Assembly (NCBI GenBank): GCA_023429365.1
Contig: JAEYVW010000078.1
Coordinates: 1 to 13,793, forward strand
DNA from: Bacteroidota bacterium
Lineage (GTDB): Bacteria; Bacteroidota; Bacteroidia; Chitinophagales; Chitinophagaceae
Reading direction: 5' to 3'
DNA length: 13,793 bases
Below are positions 8,501 through 13,793 of this stretch, one piece after another; the stretch's first letter is position 1; the number at the start of each line of letters is the position of its first letter. A model generated the notes under the pieces. That model ran no database searches, was not told the DNA's origin, and was given only the letters and a program-made list of their open reading frames with translations. The position numbers and the translations under genes are program-made.

Positions 8501-9027
8501 GATCCCATTTGTCCCCTGATCTTCATGATGGGATCGGAACCTACTTCACCGCTGGGTATGATCACACTCAGGCCAGATGCTGCGCCCTGCAGACCACGGC
8601 CTACATCAGCGATCGGGCGGCCCGACAGCGTTTTCTTTACATCAACAGTGGATACAGCACCCGTAAGGTTTGTTCTTCTCTGTGTGCCATAACCCACAAC
8701 CACCACATCACTCAACGTCTCCTGTTGCTGCACAAGTGAAATACTGATGCTGTTGTCTGCACCGACCGTTATTTCCTGTGTGGCAAAACCAATTGAAGAA
8801 AACTGGAGTACTTGCCCTACAGCTGCGGTGATCTGGAATTTACCGTCAGCGTCGGTTTGAGTTGCTGTAAGCGTATTCTTCACACTTACATTGACACCCA
8901 TTAAGGGTGTCCTGGCGTCAGCCGATAGCACCGTTCCTGTTATGGTCTTTTCCTGCGCGTATAAGTCGGGCGGCAGAAAAAGGGTCATAAGCAGGATGAC
9001 TGCTATAAACCGGAGAGATTTTCGCAT
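5599..9027 (-). CDS. SusC/RagA-like TonB-dependent outer-membrane glycan transporter
   Basis: The product is 1142 residues, within the usual range for SusC. Residues 1-24 are a signal peptide ending LYA before Gln25. Residues about 27-100 form the carboxypeptidase-regulatory-like beta-sandwich typical of Bacteroidota transporters (ITGTVLSADARTPLMGVNV). A TonB-box-like segment, ETLSDVVVVGYGTQRRTN, lies at 103-120. The plug covers about 120-235, with the conserved PLILLDN and SITVLKDAASASIYGSKA blocks. The remainder is the 22-stranded barrel, ending in SFSFGLQVNF with a C-terminal Phe as required for barrel assembly. It starts 45 bp after the deoR stop and is followed 11 bp later by susD, so deoR, susC and susD may share a transcript. 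The protein imports the oligosaccharide captured by SusD using energy from TonB. No frameshift or missing block is visible. Confidence 0.96.
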   Translation of the reverse strand: MRKSLRFIAVILLMTLFLPPDLYAQEKTITGTVLSADARTPLMGVNVSVKNTLTATQTDADGKFQITAAVGQVLQFSSIGFATQEITVGADNSISISLVQQQETLSDVVVVGYGTQRRTNLTGAVSTVDVKKTLSGRPIADVGRGLQGAASGLSVIIPSGEVGSDPIMKIRGQMGSILGGSSPLILLDNVEIPSIQVVNPNDIASITVLKDAASASIYGSKASFGVILITTKKGSTAGGKAQVNYSNNFSFQNIWKDLEMADVNGLKYTVYAAERVGTFTPSGAFYYVDRASWEKAVEWKQKYGHLGPNDPTVFGRDWYVQGPSNQKMGVRTYDPYDYMVREWAPTQQHDLSVGLTQGKTSYNIGLGLLDQSGMLKSSKKDQFTRHNASLKITSDLNKYVTIRGGAIYSRRNKEYAYVTNSTTADPWLYLYRWSSLYPLGSDENGDPIRSPDSELAAANTANILRNYLNVTLGTTVNIMKNWKVDFDYTLSNQEEIWKRPGTRYTARNSWAAPKARLDANGNPVYVNNEGRVVSSTDPGAMAAFDLSYDTYTGPGANPDHYYRSAENFLTHTINAFTTYNYTLKDDHAFKAILGINRVTANTEWQSSQITNLLDITNPQFPFGIGTPTIGGGESWESQLGYFGRLNYAYKNKYLLEGNLRYDGSSKFPEFLWWRWYPSVSAGWVASEENFMEFVKPVLSSLKFRASWGSIGDQSVSSGLYLPRMATGQSTWVNGARVNYVGSPTAIDAAIQWQDIISKNFGVDIGLWNNKVNVSFDLFERMTKNMIVPQEGIPLTFGAGAPQGNYGDLKTKGWEVTVDFNHTFDNGLRLNARANVSDAKTILTNYGSGTQVTGNYNGKDIGEIWGYRTDRLYQMDDFELGPDGKPILITLTTAESALYAGRQAFKLKTGPDGKKPVYQAFLQNSANFRFGPGDVKFKDLNGDGELNNGSNTLANHGDLEVIGNSTPRYEYGFRLGADYKGFDLSVFFQGVGKREIWGQGFLAIPGFQSSDGAMPEAIAGNFWTPENTGAFYPAAYNNGGSNTANNMQIQDRYLLNMAYLRLKNLTLGYTLPKSIVERAWMSSVRVYVGLENFITWDNLRDLPIDPENISGYSMWNTSNYNSGRTGTGVPAFKSFSFGLQVNF

Positions 9028-9072
9028 AGCTATTTTAGTTTAGTGTTTAAAAAATGATTCTTATAAAAAAGT

Positions 9073-9822
9073 TTACATTATTTCTACTCCTGCGTTCGCA
9101 TAGGGTTTTAACAACGGGTCATCCGGGTTCAATTCGGTGATCAGTATGTCGATCTTACTCAATGGGCAGATCTGGATGGGCTGGTAGGTGTTGATTTTTT
9201 CCGCGATCGCCAGGCACACCACTTTGGCGGAGGACTCGATCATGGCCTTCTTCAACTGCACCACTTCCCAGTCATTATCAGTCACACCGTTTTGCGGGTC
9301 TATAGCATTGGTGCCTAAAAAACAGATATCGGCTTTAACCTGCCGGATCTTTGAAATGGCTTCGGAGCCAACAGTTATTTTAGAATTTTTTGAAACCCTG
9401 TCACCGATCAGTATTACTTCGATATTCGGGTGGTCCAGGTATTCAAGAATGGCAGCAATACTGCCGGATACAAATGTTGCTTTAAGTTCCTTCGGCAGCA
9501 CTCTCGCCATCTCCACGATAGTGGTACCGCCACCGGTAAGGACAAACATACCATCACTGATCAGGGTGATCGCTTTTTGAGCGATACTCTTTTTCTGATG
9601 CTGGCTATAAACCCCATTGGTATGTATATGCACCTGGCTGAATGAGCGGGATAGAGCGCCGCCATGAACCTTCAATAGTTTTCCTTCCTCCGATAATTCA
9701 AGCAGGTCACGACGGATAGTGTCTTCTGACACATTGATCTCCTGACTCAATGATGAGGAAAGAACCTTATTATGCAGGTTTACCTGCTGTAGAATGTAGG
9801 ATTGTCTTTCTTTCTTTAGCAT
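9073..9822 (-). CDS. DeoR-family transcriptional regulator
   Basis: The product is 249 residues, normal for the family. Residues 1-57 are the DeoR-type winged helix-turn-helix: MLKKERQSYILQQV, the recognition segment VSEDTIRRDLLELSEEGKL, and the wing ending VHGGALS. Residues about 75-235 are the DeoR C-terminal sensor domain of the ISOCOT fold, with GGGTT (about 97-101), FVSGS, FLGTNAID and a DILITE ending. Family members commonly repress sugar or nucleoside operons and are released by phosphorylated sugars; the effector here is unknown. The gene directly precedes susC in the same orientation with 45 bp between. It is therefore the obvious candidate regulator of the susCD block and of itself. 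Many susCD loci are instead governed by hybrid two-component systems or ECF sigma/anti-sigma pairs, and none is seen here. Confidence 0.93.
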   Translation of the reverse strand: MLKKERQSYILQQVNLHNKVLSSSLSQEINVSEDTIRRDLLELSEEGKLLKVHGGALSRSFSQVHIHTNGVYSQHQKKSIAQKAITLISDGMFVLTGGGTTIVEMARVLPKELKATFVSGSIAAILEYLDHPNIEVILIGDRVSKNSKITVGSEAISKIRQVKADICFLGTNAIDPQNGVTDNDWEVVQLKKAMIESSAKVVCLAIAEKINTYQPIQICPLSKIDILITELNPDDPLLKPYANAGVEIM

Positions 9823-9841
9823 GCAGTTTCGTTAGGAATGC

Positions 9842-9849
9842 TAAATGTA
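9842..9849 (-). promoter_or_regulatory. Possible -7 promoter element for deoR-susCD
   Basis: On the minus strand this reads TACATTTA, one base from the Bacteroidota -7 consensus TAnnTTTG. A TTTTG lies about 23 bases upstream on that strand, slightly farther than the usual 19-21 for a -33 TTTG. If real, transcription would start very near the deoR ATG. Such matches occur by chance in AT-rich DNA, so this is only a candidate. Confidence 0.25.
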
Positions 9850-9916
9850 GATCAAAAAAATGCAATAACCAGCAAAAAATGGAGAAAAACTGCAAGATTT
9901 ATAGACATGACTTGCG

Positions 9917-9934
9917 TTAATATGCATTAATATG
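9917..9934. promoter_or_regulatory. Two direct repeats of TTAATATG at 10-bp spacing, possible operator
   Basis: TTAATATG occurs at 9917-9924 and again at 9927-9934, one helical turn apart, followed by a related ATGATATT. The site is about 95-110 bp upstream of the deoR start and lies between it and the terminator of the neighbouring gene. Position and spacing fit a regulator-binding site. No second copy is visible in the 45-bp deoR-susC gap. Confidence 0.35.
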
Positions 9935-9963
9935 ATGATATTTTCGAATTTTTGTCACTAAAA

Positions 9964-9984
9964 AACCCTGCTTTTTGCAGGGTT
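9964..9984 (-). terminator. Rho-independent terminator of the small secreted-protein gene
   Basis: An 8-bp stem, AACCCTGC (9964-9971) with GCAGGGTT (9977-9984), encloses a 5-base loop. On the minus strand the stem runs into a T-tract of about six. It lies about 25 bp beyond the stop of the 10009-10491 gene and insulates deoR from that gene. Confidence 0.88.
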
Positions 9985-10008
9985 GAAATTTCTTGCTAAA
10001 TGGTTTTT

Positions 10009-10491
10009 CTAGAAGGTAAAGCGGGCAGTGAAGCCTATCGCCGCAGGTTCAAAATTTATGTCACTCACAAGGTTGAGCTCTGGCTTCCAGTCAAGCGATA
10101 AATTGAGGGGAATATTGACAAATTTATAGTCCAGGCCAACCACACCCATCGCCCCGACTGCGGCATCGGTCTCGTTTTTTTGCTTGTTTGGGTTCCAGGA
10201 TTTGACAAAACCCAAATAACCACCGCCACCATAATACCATTGCAGGCCTTCGGCGCTAAAAGGCTTATGCACTTCATAAAGCGCGCCTAATGCCAGCGGA
10301 TCGCCAAATGAAAAAAGTGCTTCAATCGCAGAGCGTTCATTGAGGAAATGTTTGAGTGAAATAGAATTATTGACCATGGCCGGACTACTACTTAATCGCA
10401 CACCCAAACCTGTTTTATAAGACTGAGCTGATGCTGTACCGGCAAATAACAGGACTGCTACGAACACCGAAACGGATATTATTTTTTTCAT
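10009..10491 (-). CDS. Small secreted protein, probable outer-membrane beta-barrel
   Basis: The product is 160 residues. It has a clear signal peptide (MKKIISVSVFVAVLLFAGTASA, cleavage before Gln23). The mature part has alternating polar/hydrophobic strands, a Gly-rich hairpin (YYGGGGYLGF) and repeated short strands such as VGAMGVVGLDYKF, LNLSLDWKPELNL and AAIGFTARFTF. It ends in Phe after an aromatic-rich strand, a typical beta-signal for outer-membrane insertion. At about 138 mature residues it would give roughly an 8-stranded barrel of the OmpA/OmpX size. I do not recognise a specific family and assign no transport role. The start ATG is 10489-10491, and a terminator follows the stop, so it appears monocistronic. 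It is transcribed divergently from nhaA. Confidence 0.85.
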   Translation of the reverse strand: MKKIISVSVFVAVLLFAGTASAQSYKTGLGVRLSSSPAMVNNSISLKHFLNERSAIEALFSFGDPLALGALYEVHKPFSAEGLQWYYGGGGYLGFVKSWNPNKQKNETDAAVGAMGVVGLDYKFVNIPLNLSLDWKPELNLVSDINFEPAAIGFTARFTF

Positions 10492-10669
10492 GGTGATTTA
10501 TTTTGTTGTTAGTTAACGAAAAATAATGCCATTAAAGTTTAAAGGAAATGCAAATGTTGTTATACCCATGAGACATTCACAAGCTGAAAAACCCCTAAGC
10601 ACAAATGTTAATAGCGATACAAAAGCACCAATTTCTACAATACCTTATTTTCGTAACCTTTAATCAGAC
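10492..10669. promoter_or_regulatory. Divergent intergenic region between small barrel gene and nhaA
   Basis: This AT-rich stretch must hold promoters for both directions. For nhaA, TATTTTCG at 10646-10653 is one base from the Bacteroidota -7 consensus TAnnTTTG, but I find no convincing TTTG at the expected -33 distance. No riboswitch-like or strong hairpin structure was noticed. Confidence 0.3.
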
Positions 10670-11833
10670 ATGAAGATATCGAAACTGTTCAGAGATTTTT
10701 TTGATAGTGAAAAAGCTGGAGGACTAATCCTGCTGGGCTGTACAATTATTTCCCTTTTATTGGCCAATAGCGCATGGGGAGATAGCTATGTTGGTTTCTG
10801 GCATCGGCATGTCGACTTTTCTTTTGGAGCTGTTAGACTTGACTATTCGATCGAACATTGGGTGAACGATGGCCTAATGGCCATTTTCTTTTTAATGGTG
10901 GGACTTGAGATCGAGCGCGAGCTATATATAGGAGAGCTGAAAAATATTAAAGTGGCCTCGCTGCCTATAGCGGCGGCCATTGGTGGCATGCTGCTGCCCG
11001 CGTTGATCCATTTTTTGTTTAATGCAGGCACCACCGAGCAGTCGGGTTTTGGTATACCTATGGCAACAGATATCGCTTTCGCCCTGGGTATGATGGCGTT
11101 GCTGGGTAAACGCGTACCTTTTGCACTGAAGATATATCTCACAGCCCTTGCCATCATTGATGACCTTGGCGCCATCCTGGTGATCGCCATTTTCTATAGT
11201 GGAGGAGTTTCATGGCCTTACCTGCTTACCGCACTGGGGATTTTCGTTGGACTATTTGCCATGGGAAAATTTTTAAAAGTCCGAAAGCTGGTCTTTTACC
11301 TGGTACCGGGTGTGGTGATGTGGTATTGCATGTTGCAGTCAGGGGTGCACGCTACAATAACTGGTGTATTGCTTGCATTCGCAATCCCATTTGGTGGCAA
11401 AGGTCCGGAGAGTCCTTCATATCGCCTGCAACACTACCTGCACAAGCCTGTTGCCTTTATCATACTTCCCATTTTTGCGCTGGCCAATACCGGACTGATC
11501 CTGACAGATGGATGGGAAAAGGAGCTGACCACTCACAACAGTCTTGGGATCATGCTGGGACTTGTAATAGGCAAACCGCTGGGAATCCTTTTGTTCTCCG
11601 TCCTCTTAATAAAATTAAAGTGGGGCAGCCTTCCACCGGGGATTAAGCTTAAACATCTATTTGGTGCAGGTATACTTGGCGGTATCGGATTTACGATGTC
11701 CATATTTATAACCAACCTCGCATTTAATGACACGTATACGATCCAGTTCTCAAAAATCTCCATCCTCGCCGGTTCTGCGGTTGCAGCTATTTTGGGATTA
11801 CTTTGGTTGAGGTTTACCCTGAAAAGAAGATAA
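10670..11833 (+). CDS. nhaA: Na+/H+ antiporter NhaA
   Basis: The product is 387 residues, the usual length for NhaA, with about twelve hydrophobic segments. It exchanges cytoplasmic Na+ for external H+ across the inner membrane and supports pH and sodium homeostasis. The diagnostic residues are present: MVGLEIERE (77-84), the MATDIAFALGM segment with D134 (E. coli D133), the AIIDDLGAI pair D164/D165 (E. coli D163/D164, the ion-binding aspartates), and GKPLGI with K302 (E. coli K300). GVHATITGVLLAF (225-237) and GGIGFTMSIFI (337-347) are also family blocks. ATG 10670-10672 begins the typical N-terminal MKISKLFRDFFDSEKAGG segment, so the start is secure. The gene is monocistronic in this window and has no visible functional link to the SusCD block. 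Confidence 0.97.
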   Translation: MKISKLFRDFFDSEKAGGLILLGCTIISLLLANSAWGDSYVGFWHRHVDFSFGAVRLDYSIEHWVNDGLMAIFFLMVGLEIERELYIGELKNIKVASLPIAAAIGGMLLPALIHFLFNAGTTEQSGFGIPMATDIAFALGMMALLGKRVPFALKIYLTALAIIDDLGAILVIAIFYSGGVSWPYLLTALGIFVGLFAMGKFLKVRKLVFYLVPGVVMWYCMLQSGVHATITGVLLAFAIPFGGKGPESPSYRLQHYLHKPVAFIILPIFALANTGLILTDGWEKELTTHNSLGIMLGLVIGKPLGILLFSVLLIKLKWGSLPPGIKLKHLFGAGILGGIGFTMSIFITNLAFNDTYTIQFSKISILAGSAVAAILGLLWLRFTLKRR

Positions 11834-11842
11834 CTTAAGGAA

Positions 11843-11862
11843 GGGGGATTGGGAATTTGGAA
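11843..11862 (+). repeat. Degenerate G-rich heptamer repeats (first copy)
   Basis: The sequence can be read as consecutive 7-mers GGGGATT, GGGAATT and TGGAATC. The same kind of heptamer run recurs at 12220-12237 in the same orientation and at about 12280-12306 in the opposite orientation, each time next to an AATCATT or AATGATT motif. Confidence 0.45.
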
Positions 11863-12026
11863 TCATTGCTGTCCGGAATAAAATTTAGGAGTGTTATAGA
11901 AGCCAGGACTAGCACGACTTTAATGGATTTTCCTCTTATAGAGGCTTTGCCTTATTTCCGGGAATGTCCCAATGGTGATGAGACGCTACGGGTACAACGA
12001 GGTGTATAGCCATTTTGTTTCATGAC

Positions 12027-12050
12027 CTGCTTTCCATAGCAGATTTTTTT
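12027..12050 (+). terminator. Weak terminator-like hairpin with T-tract
   Basis: A 5-bp stem, CTGCT (12027-12031) with AGCAG (12038-12042), is followed by ATTTTTTT. It is about 195 bp past the nhaA stop and could end nhaA read-through. The stem is short, so confidence is low. Confidence 0.3.
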
Positions 12051-12131
12051 GGGAACACATAGGAACAATAGGAACATAGTTAGCATAGTGGGTTAAAATG
12101 TGTTACTATGTTTTCTATGTACCTATGTCCC
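12051..12131. repeat. Long imperfect inverted repeat built of CATAG-type units
   Basis: The arm beginning GGGAACACATAGG at 12051 pairs imperfectly with the arm ending CCTATGTCCC at 12131. About 24 of 27 positions pair after allowing short gaps. Within each arm, AACATAG/CATAGGAA units recur two to four times. Transcribed from either strand it would form one long hairpin. It lies in the middle of the region bounded by the 15-bp inverted repeat. Confidence 0.65.
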
Positions 12132-12212
12132 TAATGTGGTTCAATGGGGTTCTTGAACCCTAGTGATCAAAATATAAATAGTAGGTTTTTGAGGCCGGAA
12201 TTCTCGGACAGC

Positions 12213-12314
12213 AATGATTTGGAATTAGGGATTTGGACAGAGATCCGCATTCCCGGATATATACCCGTTTGCTATTGGGCCCCAATTCCTAATTACAAAA
12301 TCCCTCGAATCATT
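12213..12314. repeat. Second inverted repeat with AATGATT/AATCATT ends, touching the OstA-like stop codon
   Basis: AATGATT (12213-12219) followed by G-rich heptamers to 12237 is mirrored by complementary C-rich heptamers (about 12280-12306) followed by AATCATT (12308-12314). The arms are imperfect. The right arm overlaps the stop codon of the OstA-like gene (12310-12312). Its left arm shares the AATGATT motif with the 15-bp inverted repeat, so the two structures are nested or chained. Confidence 0.4.
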
Positions 12315-13793
12315 CAAACATCTCGTACTTCGTCTTCGGTCTTCTTTCCTCCAGCCACCTAAATCCGGTCAGGATCATTTCGCCGGGGCTTTTTTGGCGA
12401 ATAGGCCAGATTGTACCGGTGACCTGCCTGCGAAACACAACCTTATCGAGTTGTTTTTCCTCAAAATAAATATCAATGATATCGGACTGCGACTGGTTGA
12501 TGCCAGTATAAGCGCTGTCTTCATCCTGGATATAATAAATACATTCAGCAAATGACTGCGCCCTTACTGAATCGATATTGCCATCGATAAACCAGCCATC
12601 CATCCTGGCCGATTTTATCTGGTTGAATACGTCATCTTCGATCCTGTTGACCAGGAAACTATTCTCGAATGCTTCTACCTTATCGGCTTTTTTATTTTTG
12701 GTAAAAAGAAGGATCGTATCGCCGGTGATCTGGCTGTTTTGCGCCCAAACTACCGGATCTTTAAACAGGCGAAATACGGAATCCTGGAATGAATAGAACA
12801 AGCTGTCGCAAACCGATTGCAATGAATCGGAAAATATCCGCACGTTACGATAGGCTTCAAAATACCGGTTGGTACTATCGTTTTCACTAAGGGTGATCAC
12901 GGTCGGTCCTTCCAGGGTATCCTTTCTCAGCGCCTGAGGCTCGTCCTGCCTGCCAGGCAGGCGCTGACTGATCCTTGCATTACGCCGTGCGGCCATGCTA
13001 TCGATTGGTTTAACAAGCTCAGATATTTTCCTGTCAGCCGCAACCAATGAATCGATTTTCTCAACCGGCTTTTGTGCCGTCAAACTATCTGTTATTCCGG
13101 TACTATCTATTCGTGCAAGCACTTCAGTTTTGTCAGCGGCAAGTGAATCCATTTCTTCTTTTTTGCCGGGAAGCTTTATCACCAATACAGAATCGCCAGG
13201 AGTTTTGGAAGAACTGTCAATCTTTACACTATCAGTTTTGCTTATGCTATCGGGAAGCATGCCGCGTATTCCGAACTTATCGGTCAGCCTCGCGGAAAAT
13301 AAAGTATCTGCTGATATATAAATCGAGTCGTTTTCCTGTTTGATGATCATTAATGGTTTCCCCGTAGCCAGCATGGCATCGGTTTTCCTGTTTTGATAAA
13401 TCAGTCCGCCTAAAATGGTTGTCCCCTGCGCGGTGTCTTCCACGATTGCGTTTCCTTCCGCCTGGTATATTCCTGTGCTGTCATCGAATGCGATGCGATT
13501 ACCCGTTATGTATCTTTTTCCATCAATGATCTCGGGACGCTGTCCAAATTCCGCCTTGCCCGTTTGTTGATTATAATAACCGTCGCGTGTTTTAATAGTA
13601 CGTCCGCTACTGTCTTTTATCGTCGTTAGAGAAATAAACCGTGTAGTCTGTGAAGTCGTATTGTAAAGAAGAGAATCTGTATCGATATTATAAGCGGGAT
13701 CTTTTAGTTTCACATCCTTTTTGAAATAGACGTCTTTGAGATCGGCATAGTAATAACCTTCACGACTAGTCAGCACCGATTGTTTGTTGACAA
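12310..13793 (-). CDS. OstA-like (LptA/LptD-related) envelope protein, C-terminal part (5' end outside window)
   Basis: The frame stays open to the window edge, so 493 codons of a longer protein are seen; the GTG at 13776 is internal. The sequence has the OstA/LptA-like beta-jellyroll pattern of short repeats ending in aromatic or D/N turns, such as GYYYADLKDVYFKKDV, YNIDTDSLLYN, RYITGNRIAFDDSTGIYQAEGNA and ISADTLFS. A long linker (about visible residues 180-290) rich in Asp, Ser, Lys and Thr separates this from a second OstA-like block: RYFEAYRNVRIFSDSLQSVCDS, VWAQNSQITGDTI, ENSFLVNRI and ARMDGWFIDGNIDSVRA. This two-block layout with a polar linker is familiar from Bacteroidota OstA-like proteins, thought to act in lipopolysaccharide transport across the periplasm. 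The exact role is inferred. The stop codon TGA lies inside a repeat arm, so the terminal residues may have been altered by that repeat. Confidence 0.87.
   Translation of the reverse strand, partial: VNKQSVLTSREGYYYADLKDVYFKKDVKLKDPAYNIDTDSLLYNTTSQTTRFISLTTIKDSSGRTIKTRDGYYNQQTGKAEFGQRPEIIDGKRYITGNRIAFDDSTGIYQAEGNAIVEDTAQGTTILGGLIYQNRKTDAMLATGKPLMIIKQENDSIYISADTLFSARLTDKFGIRGMLPDSISKTDSVKIDSSSKTPGDSVLVIKLPGKKEEMDSLAADKTEVLARIDSTGITDSLTAQKPVEKIDSLVAADRKISELVKPIDSMAARRNARISQRLPGRQDEPQALRKDTLEGPTVITLSENDSTNRYFEAYRNVRIFSDSLQSVCDSLFYSFQDSVFRLFKDPVVWAQNSQITGDTILLFTKNKKADKVEAFENSFLVNRIEDDVFNQIKSARMDGWFIDGNIDSVRAQSFAECIYYIQDEDSAYTGINQSQSDIIDIYFEEKQLDKVVFRRQVTGTIWPIRQKSPGEMILTGFRWLEERRPKTKYEMFE
12946..12962. 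repeat. 17-bp palindrome inside the OstA-like coding sequence
   Basis: CCTGCCTG-C-CAGGCAGG is a perfect palindrome around a single central C. It falls in the low-complexity linker and is read in frame as part of RLPGRQDE. Its composition is more GC-rich than the surrounding sequence. Similar CCTGCC...GGCAGG palindromes are, from memory, dispersed in several Bacteroidota genomes. Confidence 0.6.

Larger units (their letters stand above)
11861..12219. repeat. 15-bp inverted repeat bounding about 359 bp, possible MITE-like element
   Basis: AATCATTGCTGTCCG at 11861-11875 is repeated as its exact reverse complement at 12205-12219. With one gap, similarity continues a few bases inward (GAAT in both arms). 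Outside each arm lie similar G-rich stretches: GGGAATTTGG at 11851-11860 and GGGATTTGG at 12228-12236. There is no transposase gene inside. The structure resembles a non-autonomous element with terminal inverted repeats, but other genomic copies cannot be tested here. Confidence 0.5.
11834..12309. other. Gene-free repeat-rich region between nhaA and the OstA-like gene
   Basis: No plausible coding sequence was found. The region lies between the stops of two convergent genes and is dominated by inverted repeats and short G-rich repeats, annotated separately. Small additional hairpins occur at 11932-11944 (CCTCT/AGAGG) and 12147-12160 (GGGTTC/GAACCC). It has the look of one or more miniature non-coding repeat elements and not of a regulatory region for either neighbour, since both neighbours end here. 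Confidence 0.7.

Noticed and set aside
9188..9580. 130-codon open frame on the plus strand inside deoR
   Set aside because: It is antisense to the conserved sensor domain of the DeoR-family gene, with no domain or signal of its own.
11834..12309. CRISPR array, tRNA or other structured RNA in the gene-free region
   Set aside because: There are no regularly spaced identical repeats with unique spacers, and no cloverleaf or known RNA motif. The repeats are inverted and degenerate.
12144..12362. 72-codon open frame on the plus strand across the repeat island and the end of the OstA-like gene
   Set aside because: It is composed largely of repeat sequence and overlaps the conserved end of the opposite gene. 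The translation resembles nothing recognisable.

Overview
The window looks like a piece of a Bacteroidota chromosome, most probably Chitinophagaceae or a near relative. The main evidence is a tandem SusC/SusD outer-membrane glycan uptake pair, an OstA-like envelope protein of the Bacteroidota type, a lipoprotein signal on SusD, and moderate GC content with AT-rich intergenic DNA. No taxonomic marker gene is present, so the family-level assignment is inference.

Layout. Bases 1-1053 (+) hold the C-terminal part of a GH92 alpha-mannosidase-like enzyme that enters from the left edge. A strong bidirectional terminator (about 1231-1263) separates it from a block read entirely on the minus strand. 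In transcription order that block is a DeoR-family repressor (9822-9073), a SusC-like TonB-dependent transporter (9027-5599), a SusD-like lipoprotein (5587-3749), a secreted metallophosphoesterase fused to a PQQ-type beta-propeller (3655-1802), and a small Pmp3/YqaE-type membrane protein (1718-1296). Spacing is 45 bp between DeoR and SusC and 11 bp between SusC and SusD. A hairpin with a short T-tract lies between SusD and the phosphoesterase. Upstream of deoR are a small secreted beta-barrel-like protein with its own terminator (10491-10009, minus) and, divergently, the Na+/H+ antiporter gene nhaA (10670-11833, plus). After nhaA comes a roughly 475-bp gene-free stretch full of inverted repeats, then the C-terminal part of an OstA-like protein (minus) that runs off the right edge.

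How the genes may work together. The SusC/SusD pair, the adjacent DeoR-type regulator, the secreted phosphoesterase and the nearby GH92 enzyme have the composition of a small polysaccharide utilisation locus. The GH92 has Gln where most family members have the general-acid Glu, a change known in GH92 enzymes that cleave mannose-1-phosphate esters. Together with the phosphoesterase and a regulator class that usually senses phosphorylated sugars, this suggests a testable hypothesis: capture and processing of a phosphorylated mannan. This is inference from gene content. GH92 is convergent with the SusCD block and may belong to a different operon.

The rest (nhaA, the OstA-like protein, the small beta-barrel protein) looks like ordinary housekeeping or envelope content. 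The most unusual non-coding DNA is the repeat island at about 11841-12314 and a 17-bp palindrome inside the OstA-like coding sequence.
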